DNA of 64,000 bases from Enterobacter dykesii (GTDB lineage Bacteria; Pseudomonadota; Gammaproteobacteria; Enterobacterales; Enterobacteriaceae). Location of the stretch: NCBI RefSeq assembly GCF_008364625.2, contig NZ_CP126604.1:2294001-2358000 (forward strand). The letters are read 5' to 3'. The position numbers and the translations under genes are program-made. Below the pieces are notes generated by a model. The model was not told the origin of the DNA. It did no database searches and saw nothing but the letters and a program-made list of their open reading frames with translations. This document shows, one piece after another, positions 26,063-34,154 of the stretch; position 1 is the first letter of the stretch; the number at the start of each line of letters is the position of its first letter.

Positions 26063-27669
26063 TGACCGTGCTCTCAGTGGAAAATTTGACGATTAGCTAC
26101 CGTACCGCTCGCCAGTGGCGAGAGGTGGTGCATAACGTCAGCTTCACGCTTGAACGAGGGGAAATGCTGGCGTTTGTCGGCGAATCCGGATCCGGCAAAA
26201 CGACCACGGCGCAGGCGATCATTGGCCTGCTGGCCGATAACGCCCGGCGCGATGCGGGAAAAATATCGCTCAACGGCGAAGAGATTAGCGGATGGTCCGC
26301 GAAGCGTCTCGATACCCTTCGCGGGGCGCGAATTAGCCTGGTGCCGCAGGATCCGGGTAATTCGCTCAACCCGGTGAAGACCATCGGTGCGCAGGTCGGA
26401 GAGATCGTTCAGCTCCACCAGAAGGTGACCCGCGCCGGGCGCGACGAGCAGGTGCTCGCCCTGCTGACAAAGGTCGGCCTGAGCCACCCCGAACAGCGCA
26501 TGACGCAGTATCCCCATCAGCTCTCCGGCGGGATGAAACAGCGCGTGCTGATTGCCATCGCGATAGCGCTGCGCCCGGACGTGATCGTTGCCGATGAGCC
26601 CACCAGCGCGCTGGACGTGACGGTGCAAAAACGTATTCTCGATCTGCTGGATATCCTGCGCCGGGAATCGGGTACCGCCGTTCTGTTTGTCACCCACGAT
26701 CTGGCGCTGGCCGCACAGCGCGCGGACAGGCTGCTGGTGTTTCGCGATGGCGAGGTTCAGGAACAGGGCAACACCGCCGATATCGTCCGCACGCCGCAGC
26801 ACGCCTACACCCGCCAGCTGCTGAGCGATCTCCAGGGCCAGCGCCTGACCATCGCCCCGGTGGCCGGTCGGCCGCTCGCGTCCCCGGCCATTCGCGCCCG
26901 CGCCATCAGCAAGCAGTTCTCCCTGGGCAAAGGTCATCAGCTTCAGGCGCTGGATCGGGTAACGTTTGATGTCAGGCGCGGCAGCACGCATGCGCTGGTC
27001 GGTGAATCCGGCTCCGGGAAAACCACCCTCGCCCGTATTTTGCTGGGTTTTGAACAGGCCGACAGCGGACAGGTCATTATTGATGATATTGATGCCACCG
27101 CGCTCAGCCGCGAGGCCCGCCGTCAGCTGCGCCAGAAGATCCAGTTTGTCTACCAGAACCCGTTTGCCTCTCTCGATCCGCGTCAGACGCTGTTCGAGAT
27201 CATCGAAGAGCCTCTGAAGAATTTTTCTCGCCTCGGTAAGGCGCAGCGAAAGCTCCGGGTGGAGACGGTGGCGCAGCGGGTTGCCCTGCCCGTCGAACTC
27301 CTGACCCGCACCGCCCGGGAGCTTTCAGGCGGACAGCGCCAGCGCGTTGCCATCGCCCGGGCGCTGATCCTGGAGCCGACCATTCTGGTGCTGGACGAAG
27401 CCACCTCCGCGCTGGACGTCACCGTGCAGGCGCAGATCCTGGCGCTGCTTCAGCAGCTGCAGCAGCAGCTGGGATTGACCTACCTCTTTATCACGCACGA
27501 TCTCTCCACGGTTCGCCGGATCGCCCACAGCGTCACGGTGCTGCGCAGCGGTCAGGTGGTCGAACAGGGCGACGTCGGAACCTTATTCGCGTCGCCGCAG
27601 AACGACTATACCCGCGAGCTGATTGACGCCATTCCCCATTTTTCACCCGCTACGGAGGAGTTCGCATGA
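26062..27669 (+). CDS. ABC importer double ATPase (OppD-OppF fusion)
   Basis: 535 aa with two complete nucleotide-binding domains in one chain. The first has GESGSGKTT, LSGGMKQR and IVADEPTSALD (about 1-260). The second has GESGSGKTT, LSGGQRQR and LVLDEATSALD (about 275-530). It replaces the separate D and F subunits of dipeptide systems such as ddp in this window. The start at 26062 shares one base with the permease stop; a longer frame from 25975 lies inside the permease gene and is rejected. Confidence 0.9.
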   Translation: MTVLSVENLTISYRTARQWREVVHNVSFTLERGEMLAFVGESGSGKTTTAQAIIGLLADNARRDAGKISLNGEEISGWSAKRLDTLRGARISLVPQDPGNSLNPVKTIGAQVGEIVQLHQKVTRAGRDEQVLALLTKVGLSHPEQRMTQYPHQLSGGMKQRVLIAIAIALRPDVIVADEPTSALDVTVQKRILDLLDILRRESGTAVLFVTHDLALAAQRADRLLVFRDGEVQEQGNTADIVRTPQHAYTRQLLSDLQGQRLTIAPVAGRPLASPAIRARAISKQFSLGKGHQLQALDRVTFDVRRGSTHALVGESGSGKTTLARILLGFEQADSGQVIIDDIDATALSREARRQLRQKIQFVYQNPFASLDPRQTLFEIIEEPLKNFSRLGKAQRKLRVETVAQRVALPVELLTRTARELSGGQRQRVAIARALILEPTILVLDEATSALDVTVQAQILALLQQLQQQLGLTYLFITHDLSTVRRIAHSVTVLRSGQVVEQGDVGTLFASPQNDYTRELIDAIPHFSPATEEFA

Positions 27670-28655
27670 CGCGAAAACGCCTGGGATTTTTCACCCGCCT
27701 GCTCGACGACGCTGCGCCGAAGGAGCGCTATCGTCTGGCAACGGAACAGATCCGCCACGCCGAACGCCACGGTTTTGACAGCGCCTGGATTGCCCAGCAC
27801 CACTTCCACGAAAGTGAAGGCGGCCTGCCGTCGCCGCTGCTGTTTCTGGCGCACGTAGCCGCGCATACCGAAACCATCCGCCTGGGTACGGCCATCATTA
27901 CCCTGCCGATGGAAAACCCGCTGCGCGTCGCGGAAGATGCCGCCGTGCTCGATTTACTCGCTAATGGCCGTCTTGAGGTCGGTTTTGGTTCAGGCGGCAC
28001 ACCAACCTCATTTCTGCCGTTCGGCCTGACGTTTGTGGAGCGTGGCGCGGCCTTTGCTGACCATCTGCATGTGATCCAGAGCGCCTGGCGCGGGGATTCG
28101 CTGACCCATCCGGATAACCACCTTTACCCGCCTGCGCCGCAGCTGGCCGACCGTATCTGGATTGCCACCTTCTCTGTTGACGGAGCCGTTCGCGCCGCCC
28201 GGGCTGGACACGGTTTAATGCTCTCGCGCACGCAGCCGCGCCCGGCAGACCGGCCGGATCTCACGCTCGACGAGATCCAGAACCCGATTGTGGATGCCTA
28301 CCTTGAGGCGCTGCCTGCGGGCATCGCACCGCGCATTCTGGCCTCCCGCACGGCGTTCGTTGCCGACAGCGACGACTATGCGCTCAGGGTCGCCACGCCG
28401 GGCCTTACGAAACAGGCCCAGCAGCATCGCGCTGCCGGGCACACGGTAAAAGGTGACAGTGTCACCGATTATCGCCGTCAGTTTGATGCCCATATTGGTT
28501 CGCCCGATACGGTGCTGCATTCGCTGAATGCTGACTCCATTCTCAGGCGCGCCACGGATATCTCATTCCAGGTCCATTCGGTCGAACCTACGCATCGCGA
28601 CACGCTGCGGTCCATCGAACTGATCGCCGAACGTATTGCCCCCCACATCCTTTGA
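27666..28655 (+). CDS. FMN-dependent luciferase-like monooxygenase (KPN_01858-like)
   Basis: 329 aa, bacterial-luciferase-like TIM barrel. The pattern GFDSAWIAQHHFHESEGGLPSP (read as FDSAWIAQHHFHES then GLPSP), then IRLGTAIITLPMENPLRVAEDAA and GRLEVGFGSGG, is the flavin-binding core of group C flavin monooxygenases. These need reduced FMN from a partner reductase, which is not seen here. It overlaps the ATPase gene by four bases, so translation is coupled to an importer. An imported compound is therefore the likely substrate (inference). Confidence 0.88.
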   Translation: MTRKRLGFFTRLLDDAAPKERYRLATEQIRHAERHGFDSAWIAQHHFHESEGGLPSPLLFLAHVAAHTETIRLGTAIITLPMENPLRVAEDAAVLDLLANGRLEVGFGSGGTPTSFLPFGLTFVERGAAFADHLHVIQSAWRGDSLTHPDNHLYPPAPQLADRIWIATFSVDGAVRAARAGHGLMLSRTQPRPADRPDLTLDEIQNPIVDAYLEALPAGIAPRILASRTAFVADSDDYALRVATPGLTKQAQQHRAAGHTVKGDSVTDYRRQFDAHIGSPDTVLHSLNADSILRRATDISFQVHSVEPTHRDTLRSIELIAERIAPHIL

Positions 28656-28665
28656 GGAGACACCT

Positions 28666-29757
28666 ATGTCGTTAAGTCAGGACATTCTCGCCGAGCTGGC
28701 AGAAATTAAACCCGGTTCCCCTCTGGCAGAGGCGCGCGCCACGCGTGATGCCGCCACGCGCCACGCGCAGGGCAGCTACGAAATCCTCTTTAGCCAGCAG
28801 GATGCTGATTTTGCACTTGACGAGCGCTTCGCCGTGGCGGCAAAAGTCGCCTGGTGGCACAGCGCGGAGGCGCTGGCCGCGCACTATGCGGGGTTTGGCC
28901 TGGCCGACCCGACCTCAGAACGCCTGACCCCGGCGCTGAACTTCGCGCGCCTGCTGACGTTCTCCCCCGTCGAAGCCACGCCGACATCGTTAAAGGCGCT
29001 GACCCAGGCGGGTTGGACCAAGGAAGGCATTGTTACCCTGGCGCAGCTTATTGCGTTTGTGAGCTTCCAGAGCCGACTCATCACCGGGCTGCGGCTGCTG
29101 AACGACAGGCCCGTCGCCAGAAGCGATGCGCCGGTGGCGGCGGGCATCTGGCACACGACCGCAACAACGGTCACCGGAAAGGCGGCCCCCGTCGCGTTCA
29201 CCCGGCAGGAGCTGGGATGGGAGCCGTGGATAGCGGCCAAACCGCTGGCGGATTTCCGTGACGATGAGGTTGCCATCCTGGCGAAATTTGGCCATACCGA
29301 TTCCGACTACTTCCGCCTGCTGGCGCGCAATCTGCCGGTGCTTGAACAGCGCACGTTAACTGATAAAGGAATTTTTTATACATCGGGGGGATTGCCGCGC
29401 GCCGAGCGCGAGCTGGCCGCAACGGTAGCCAGTAAAATCAACGGCTGCATTTACTGCGCATCTGTCCATGCGCGTAAAGCCAGCCAGCTGTCAAAGGATG
29501 ACGCGGCGGTAGAAGCCCTGCTGGCCGTGAGGCCGGGGCGGTCCCTGAGCGAGGGGCAATCTGCACGCTGGCAGGCGGAAATCGATTTTGCGGCGGCGCT
29601 GTCGGTCACGCCGCCCGCCGCCACGCCGCAGCACCTTGCCGCGCTGGAAAAAGAGGGGCTGGATACCTTAGCCCAGCTTGATCTGGTGCAGTCCACCGCA
29701 TTCTTCGCCTGGGCCAACCGCCTGATGCTTACGCTGGGTGAGCCCTGGCTTGACTGA
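28666..29757 (+). CDS. Fused CMD-domain / AhpD-type alkylhydroperoxidase protein
   Basis: 363 aa made of two related halves. Residues about 1-180 resemble CMD-domain proteins of the Avi_7170 type. Residues about 185-363 resemble the AhpD-like Avi_7169 type and carry the redox site CIYCASVHAR (Cys261, Cys264, His268). The N-terminal half has no CxxC, so only one half should be redox-active. Family names are from memory: in other genomes the two parts are, as I recall, separate genes next to the same monooxygenase and transporter. It probably protects against, or acts on, a peroxide formed by the monooxygenase. Last gene of the operon, six bases from convergent araJ. Confidence 0.78.
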   Translation: MSLSQDILAELAEIKPGSPLAEARATRDAATRHAQGSYEILFSQQDADFALDERFAVAAKVAWWHSAEALAAHYAGFGLADPTSERLTPALNFARLLTFSPVEATPTSLKALTQAGWTKEGIVTLAQLIAFVSFQSRLITGLRLLNDRPVARSDAPVAAGIWHTTATTVTGKAAPVAFTRQELGWEPWIAAKPLADFRDDEVAILAKFGHTDSDYFRLLARNLPVLEQRTLTDKGIFYTSGGLPRAERELAATVASKINGCIYCASVHARKASQLSKDDAAVEALLAVRPGRSLSEGQSARWQAEIDFAAALSVTPPAATPQHLAALEKEGLDTLAQLDLVQSTAFFAWANRLMLTLGEPWLD

Positions 29758-29763
29758 AGCCTG

Positions 29764-30939
29764 TCAGGCTAGCGCGCGAGCGTTAGCCTGAGCCCGTCTG
29801 GCCCGCAGGTAACCATAGATCAGCAGTGCACTCATGGCCGAGAACGAGAGTATCGCTGCAGGCAGCGTGACGTAGCGCCAGCTAAAGCCGAAGGTAATCA
29901 TCATCCCACCAAAGTACGCCCCGATCGCACTGCCGAGATTAAACGCCATCTGCCCCCCTGCCGCCCCCAGCATTTCACCGCCCTTCGCATTTTGCAGCAG
30001 CAAAATTTGTAGCGGCGCAGAGAGCGCGAACAGCCCGGCACAGCAGATAAAGCCCATGACCAGCGAGGCCGTTTTCAGTTCACCAAAGGCGAAAAGCAGC
30101 AGCAGCGAGGCGACAATCACCATGTCGGTGGTAGCCGCAATGCGCAGCGGGCTAAAACGCCCCGAGAGCTTACCGCTCAGCAGATTGCCCAACACCATGC
30201 CAAGCCCCATCAGCATCATGATGGCCGTCATCATCCCTTCTGAATAACCGGAGACGGTGACCATAAACGGCTTAACGAAGCTGAACCATGCGAACACCCC
30301 GGCGTTGCCAAACATGGTGGCGGCAAAAATCAGCCAGGGTTCTGGTTTTTTCAGAAAGTGGAACTGCTCGGTCAATTTGATTTCTGATGTGTCGCGGATG
30401 TCCGGCACCCAGAGTAGAACCGAGAGGATCACCAGCGCATCGAACACGGCAATCAGAAAAAAGGTATAACGCCAGCTGAACTGGTGCCCGAGCCAGGTGC
30501 CCAGCGGAACGCCCATCAGGTTCGCCACGGTCATACCGGCGATCATCCCAGCCACCGCGACCGTCACCTTACCCGGCGGCGCAATTTTCGACAGGATAAT
30601 CGCCCCGACGCCAAAAATAGCCCCGTGCGGAAAGCCGGAAATCAGCCGCCCCACCGCCAGCCAGAAATAGGACGTGGAAAACGTGAACAGGGCATTACCG
30701 ACAGCGGACATCGCCACCAGAAACAGCAGCGTGGTCTTTAACGAAAACTTGCCTGAGAACAGCGCCACAACCGGGGCGCCAATCACTACGCCGAACGCAT
30801 AAAACGAGATCATATTCCCGGCGGAGGGAATCGAAATACCGGTGTCATGTGCCAGCTCGGTTAACACGCCCATAATGCCAAATTCGGCCATTCCGAGGCC
30901 AAATGTGCCAAGCGCCAACGAAAAAATTGTCTTTTTCAT
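29764..30939 (-). CDS. araJ: MFS transporter AraJ
   Basis: 391-aa major facilitator protein with 12 predicted helices. Long identical runs to E. coli AraJ (LALGTFGLGMAEFGIMGVL; CCAGLFALSAPLQILLLQNA) support the name. AraJ is arabinose-inducible in E. coli but not needed for arabinose use; its substrate is unknown. In E. coli it lies elsewhere, so its position here, convergent with the monooxygenase operon, is a rearrangement. It has its own promoter region. Confidence 0.9.
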   Translation of the reverse strand: MKKTIFSLALGTFGLGMAEFGIMGVLTELAHDTGISIPSAGNMISFYAFGVVIGAPVVALFSGKFSLKTTLLFLVAMSAVGNALFTFSTSYFWLAVGRLISGFPHGAIFGVGAIILSKIAPPGKVTVAVAGMIAGMTVANLMGVPLGTWLGHQFSWRYTFFLIAVFDALVILSVLLWVPDIRDTSEIKLTEQFHFLKKPEPWLIFAATMFGNAGVFAWFSFVKPFMVTVSGYSEGMMTAIMMLMGLGMVLGNLLSGKLSGRFSPLRIAATTDMVIVASLLLLFAFGELKTASLVMGFICCAGLFALSAPLQILLLQNAKGGEMLGAAGGQMAFNLGSAIGAYFGGMMITFGFSWRYVTLPAAILSFSAMSALLIYGYLRARRAQANARALA

Positions 30940-31105
30940 ACTTCAACCACGGGTTAATCACACGCGACGGACATTATTGAATAATCTTGTATGGTGAGCC
31001 AGTTCAAATCAGCTGGCTGACAGGTTAATCCATTAATTCAGGTGGATTACACTTCATTGTGCGGCCTCGCTTTTTTCCGCATCGGACAACCTGAGGATGA
31101 CCATC

Positions 31106-31924
31106 ATGGGAAGCAAAAAGAAAACCAGTGTCGCTGTTGATGTCGTAAAGAACGCTCCGTTAAAGACCAAAGAGTATGAACAAGAGCTACGTCGCCTCCA
31201 CGTTGAACTGGTTAAGCTCCAGCAGTGGGTCGTCGCCAAAGGGCTGAAAGTGTGTATTGTTTTTGAAGGACGCGACGGGGCTGGCAAAGGCGGCACCATT
31301 AAAGCGATCACCGAGCGCGTCAGTCCTCGCGTGTTTCGCGTTGTTGCGCTCCCTGCTCCGACTGAAAAGGAAAAAAGCCAGCTTTACTTCCAGCGCTATG
31401 TGCCCCACCTGCCATCGGCTGGTGAAATCGTGATCTTCGATCGCAGCTGGTATAACCGCGCGGGCGTTGAGCGGGTGATGGGGTTCTGCACGGAGGAACA
31501 GGCCGAGAAATTTTTAGATGGTGCGCCGGTGATGGAAAAAGCGATGGTGGATGCCGGAATTATCCTGCTGAAGTACTGGCTGGAGGTCACGCCTAAAGAG
31601 CAGGAGCGACGCCTGCGCGACCGTATTAACGATGGTCGTAAAATCTGGAAGCTGTCACCGATGGATATTAAGTCCTTTAACCTGTGGGACGAGTATACCC
31701 TCGCGCGCGACGCCATGTTTGAAGCTACCGACACCGCCTGGGCGCCGTGGTTTGTGGCACGTTCAGAAGATAAAAAACGCGTGCGCCTGAACATTATTTC
31801 GCATCTGCTTTCGCAGATACCTTATAAAGAAATACACGTTGAGAAGGTGGATTTACCGAAACGCAAAATCGGCAAAGTCAAACCCACAAAATACCCGTTC
31901 CGCTATGTGGAAGAGCGGTTCTGA
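31106..31924 (+). CDS. ppk2: Polyphosphate kinase 2 (PPK2 family)
   Basis: 272 aa. Walker A is FEGRDGAGKGG, the lid/Walker B region is VIFDRSWYNRAGVERVMGF, and the family block LKYWLEVTPKEQERRLRDR follows. PPK2 enzymes move phosphate between polyphosphate and nucleoside di- or monophosphates. The single-domain size fits class I (NDP-phosphorylating), but class assignment needs comparison. The start at the second ATG (31106) was chosen because GAGG directly abuts the first ATG (31097). It is monocistronic; E. coli K-12 lacks PPK2. Confidence 0.9.
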   Translation: MGSKKKTSVAVDVVKNAPLKTKEYEQELRRLHVELVKLQQWVVAKGLKVCIVFEGRDGAGKGGTIKAITERVSPRVFRVVALPAPTEKEKSQLYFQRYVPHLPSAGEIVIFDRSWYNRAGVERVMGFCTEEQAEKFLDGAPVMEKAMVDAGIILLKYWLEVTPKEQERRLRDRINDGRKIWKLSPMDIKSFNLWDEYTLARDAMFEATDTAWAPWFVARSEDKKRVRLNIISHLLSQIPYKEIHVEKVDLPKRKIGKVKPTKYPFRYVEERF

Positions 31925-31979
31925 AATTACTGGAATACGCTTCGCAGAATGTAGATTACCAGGGGATACGGTATTGTTT

Positions 31980-32016
31980 TTTGTTGGCTGCGGTTAATAA
32001 TGACCGCACCAACAAA
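31980..32016. promoter_or_regulatory. 16-bp hairpin abutting the CcdA-like gene
   Basis: tttgttgg-c-tgcggtta (31980-31996) pairs with tgaccgca-ccaacaaa (32001-32016): 16 pairs including one wobble, one bulged C and a four-base loop. The right arm runs directly into the ribosome binding site AAAGGAG of the small antitoxin-like gene. It is either an operator for the toxin-antitoxin complex or an RNA hairpin that restricts translation. It could also end the ppk2 transcript, but no T-run follows. Confidence 0.6.
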
Positions 32017-32026
32017 GGAGATACTG

Positions 32027-32215
32027 ATGACATACCCAGCAGAGCACACCCCCTCCCAACGCGTAAAATCGGCAAAACCGTCGAGCAACACCGCACCAGA
32101 CTCCGCTGACCCGCGTCAGCAATCAGAAGCGGAGCGTTCATTTATTCGCTCAATGAATGAGTTTGTCGAAAAACATGGAACCATTACCGATGATGAGTTT
32201 TTCAGGGTGCTATAA
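32027..32215 (+). CDS. Short CcdA-like antitoxin without ribbon-helix-helix domain
   Basis: 62 aa. The C-terminal part (ERSFIRSMNEFVEKHGTITDDEFF) matches the toxin-binding tail of CcdA antitoxins, whose tail also has an acidic-ended MNEF/ARFIEMNG-like helix. The N-terminal half is Ser/Pro/Ala-rich and probably disordered, with none of the beta-strand of a ribbon-helix-helix DNA-binding domain. DNA-binding autoregulation by this protein is thus doubtful. The ribosome binding site is AAGGAGATACTG. The stop shares one base with the CcdB-like start (TAATG), the usual antitoxin-toxin coupling. Confidence 0.7.
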   Translation: MTYPAEHTPSQRVKSAKPSSNTAPDSADPRQQSEAERSFIRSMNEFVEKHGTITDDEFFRVL

Positions 32216-32538
32216 TGCTGAGACAATTTAATGTTTACCGAAATACATCTGCGGCCACCCGGGATAAGCTTCCCTATTATATGCTCATTCAGGATGATAG
32301 TTATGATGATCTTGCCACGCGCGTCATTGTGCCGCTCGCGAGAAATAATAAATTACCGTTATGGCAGATCCATCTGGCTCCAGGCGTAAATATCGATTTT
32401 GAAACATTTCTGATTTATTCGCCAATGATAACCAACCTTAACAATAACAAAATAAATCCTAAAGACTTTGTTTGTAACCTACGCAACGCACGTCATGACG
32501 TTATAGCGGCAGTTGATCGTTTATTGACTAACACATGA
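32215..32538 (+). CDS. CcdB-like toxin
   Basis: 107 aa. It resembles CcdB/MazF-fold gyrase poisons: an N-terminal FNVYRN strand, then YYMLIQDD, RVIVPLARNN (CcdB has RMVIPLA), and a C-terminal helix with NARHDVIAAVDRLL. In CcdB the C-terminal Trp-Gly-Ile contacts gyrase; here the end is LLTNT, so gyrase poisoning is uncertain. It is translationally coupled to the antitoxin-like gene and convergent with fdnI. Confidence 0.75.
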   Translation: MLRQFNVYRNTSAATRDKLPYYMLIQDDSYDDLATRVIVPLARNNKLPLWQIHLAPGVNIDFETFLIYSPMITNLNNNKINPKDFVCNLRNARHDVIAAVDRLLTNT

Positions 32539-32609
32539 CGCTAGTCGGTCAGGCATTTGCCCTGTCTGCACAAGCGCAGCGCCGCCGGGCAAAACCGACG
32601 GCGCAGGTC

Positions 32610-33266
32610 TTACTTCATTCCTTCCGTACTTTCCCGTTTCGCTTCCAGTCGCTCCACATCACGATACCAGCGCGGGTGGTGTTTCTGCGCCCAGCGGCGG
32701 CTCACCTTCCCTTCAATCATCCCTTTGATCGATCCTTTGACCCAGAACGCCATATACATGTGGATCAGGATGGCATGAATCAGAATGATGGCAGACGTGG
32801 CGTGGATCAGCAGCGCGTAGCGAATCACCTGAATCGGAAAGTAGCGCGCAAAATACGGACGCCAGATAATCACACCGGTCACCAGCAGCACAAAAATCAT
32901 GCTCATGATGGTCCAGAACATCATCTTCTGCCCGGCGTTGTATTTCCCCACCTTCGCAACCTTATGCTCGTTGCCCTTCAGGACTTCGACGATCCCTTTC
33001 ACCCACGGGATATCCTGCTTGTCCGGGATGTTGTGGTGGACAAAGCGCACGAACATAAACATCAGCACCACGAAAATCAGCACGCCGAAGAACGGATGCA
33101 AAATGCGCCCCATCTGCGGCGTACCGAAGGTCTCGGTCAGCCACTGCAGCGTCGGGAAGAAGAACGAAATCCCCGACACCGCCACCAGGAAGAAGCAGAT
33201 CACAACCGTCCAGTGACAGGCGCGGTCAACGAACTTCGTGCGCACGATCGTTTTCGACTTACTCAT
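32610..33266 (-). CDS. fdnI: Formate dehydrogenase-N cytochrome b556 subunit FdnI
   Basis: 218-aa inner-membrane gamma subunit with four transmembrane helices. It carries the haem b ligands (His in [25 protein letters not shown]) and passes electrons from FdnH to menaquinone. The start at 33266 (MSKSKTIV) overlaps the fdnH end by eight bases, the E. coli arrangement; upstream frame extension to 33287 is inside fdnH. Last gene of the fdnGHI operon. Confidence 0.96.
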   Translation of the reverse strand: MSKSKTIVRTKFVDRACHWTVVICFFLVAVSGISFFFPTLQWLTETFGTPQMGRILHPFFGVLIFVVLMFMFVRFVHHNIPDKQDIPWVKGIVEVLKGNEHKVAKVGKYNAGQKMMFWTIMSMIFVLLVTGVIIWRPYFARYFPIQVIRYALLIHATSAIILIHAILIHMYMAFWVKGSIKGMIEGKVSRRWAQKHHPRWYRDVERLEAKRESTEGMK

Positions 33267-34143
33267 GGTGCTCCTCCTCATCGTCATCCACCTCTTTGTT
33301 TGGCCCGATACCGATGTAGTGATAAATCAGCCCGGCAAAGGTGGCGATAAAGCCCGCCGCCGAGAGCGGCTTAAGCGCTCCTTTCCAGAGGTTGATGGAG
33401 GTATCGATCGCCGGATCCTTCGGCAGGTTGTGGTACAGCTCCGGCTGGTCGTTATGGTGCAGCACATACATCACGTGCGTACCGCCCACGCCCTGCGGGT
33501 TATAAATGCCCGCATTCTCATAGCCGCGCGCTTTCAGCTTGTCCACTCGCGCCTGCGCCACGTCCAGCATCTCCTTTTTGGTGCCGAAGTGAATCGCCCC
33601 GGTCGGACAGGTTTTCACACACGCGGGCTCCTGCCCGACGCTGACGCGATCCACGCACAGGGTGCATTTGTATACCCGGTTATCCTCTTTATTGAGGCGG
33701 GGGATATTAAACGGACAGCCCGCGATACAGTACCCGCAGCCGATGCAGTTGTCCTGCTGGAAGTCGACGATACCGTTGGCGTACTGAATAATTGCGCCGG
33801 CTGACGGGCACGCCTTCAGGCATCCCGGATCTTCGCAGTGCATGCAGCCGTCTTTGCGAATGAGCCACTCCAGCCTGCCGTTCTGGTCGGTTTCGCTAAA
33901 GCGCATCACCGTCCAGGATTTGGCGCTCAGGTCAGCCGGATTATCGTAGACCCCCACGCAGTGCCCCACCTCGTCGCGGATATCGTTCCACTCCGAGCAC
34001 GCCACCTGGCAGGCCTTACAGCCCACGCAGGAGGAGACGTCGATAAGCTTAGCGACCTCTGCCTTGTTGTCCCGCGCGCGGGGCGCGGGCGTTATCGGGT
34101 TGGTCGCGGAGCGTTTGATAACGTCTTGTGTTTCCATCGCCAT
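33259..34143 (-). CDS. fdnH: Formate dehydrogenase-N iron-sulphur subunit FdnH
   Basis: 294 aa, exactly the E. coli length. It has four [4Fe-4S] clusters in cysteine clusters such as [40 protein letters not shown] and CTLCVDRV...[10 protein letters not shown]. One C-terminal membrane helix ([17 protein letters not shown]) anchors it on the periplasmic side. It transfers electrons from FdnG to FdnI. Confidence 0.97.
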   Translation of the reverse strand: MAMETQDVIKRSATNPITPAPRARDNKAEVAKLIDVSSCVGCKACQVACSEWNDIRDEVGHCVGVYDNPADLSAKSWTVMRFSETDQNGRLEWLIRKDGCMHCEDPGCLKACPSAGAIIQYANGIVDFQQDNCIGCGYCIAGCPFNIPRLNKEDNRVYKCTLCVDRVSVGQEPACVKTCPTGAIHFGTKKEMLDVAQARVDKLKARGYENAGIYNPQGVGGTHVMYVLHHNDQPELYHNLPKDPAIDTSINLWKGALKPLSAAGFIATFAGLIYHYIGIGPNKEVDDDEEEHHE

Positions 34144-34154
34144 TGAATCGCTCC

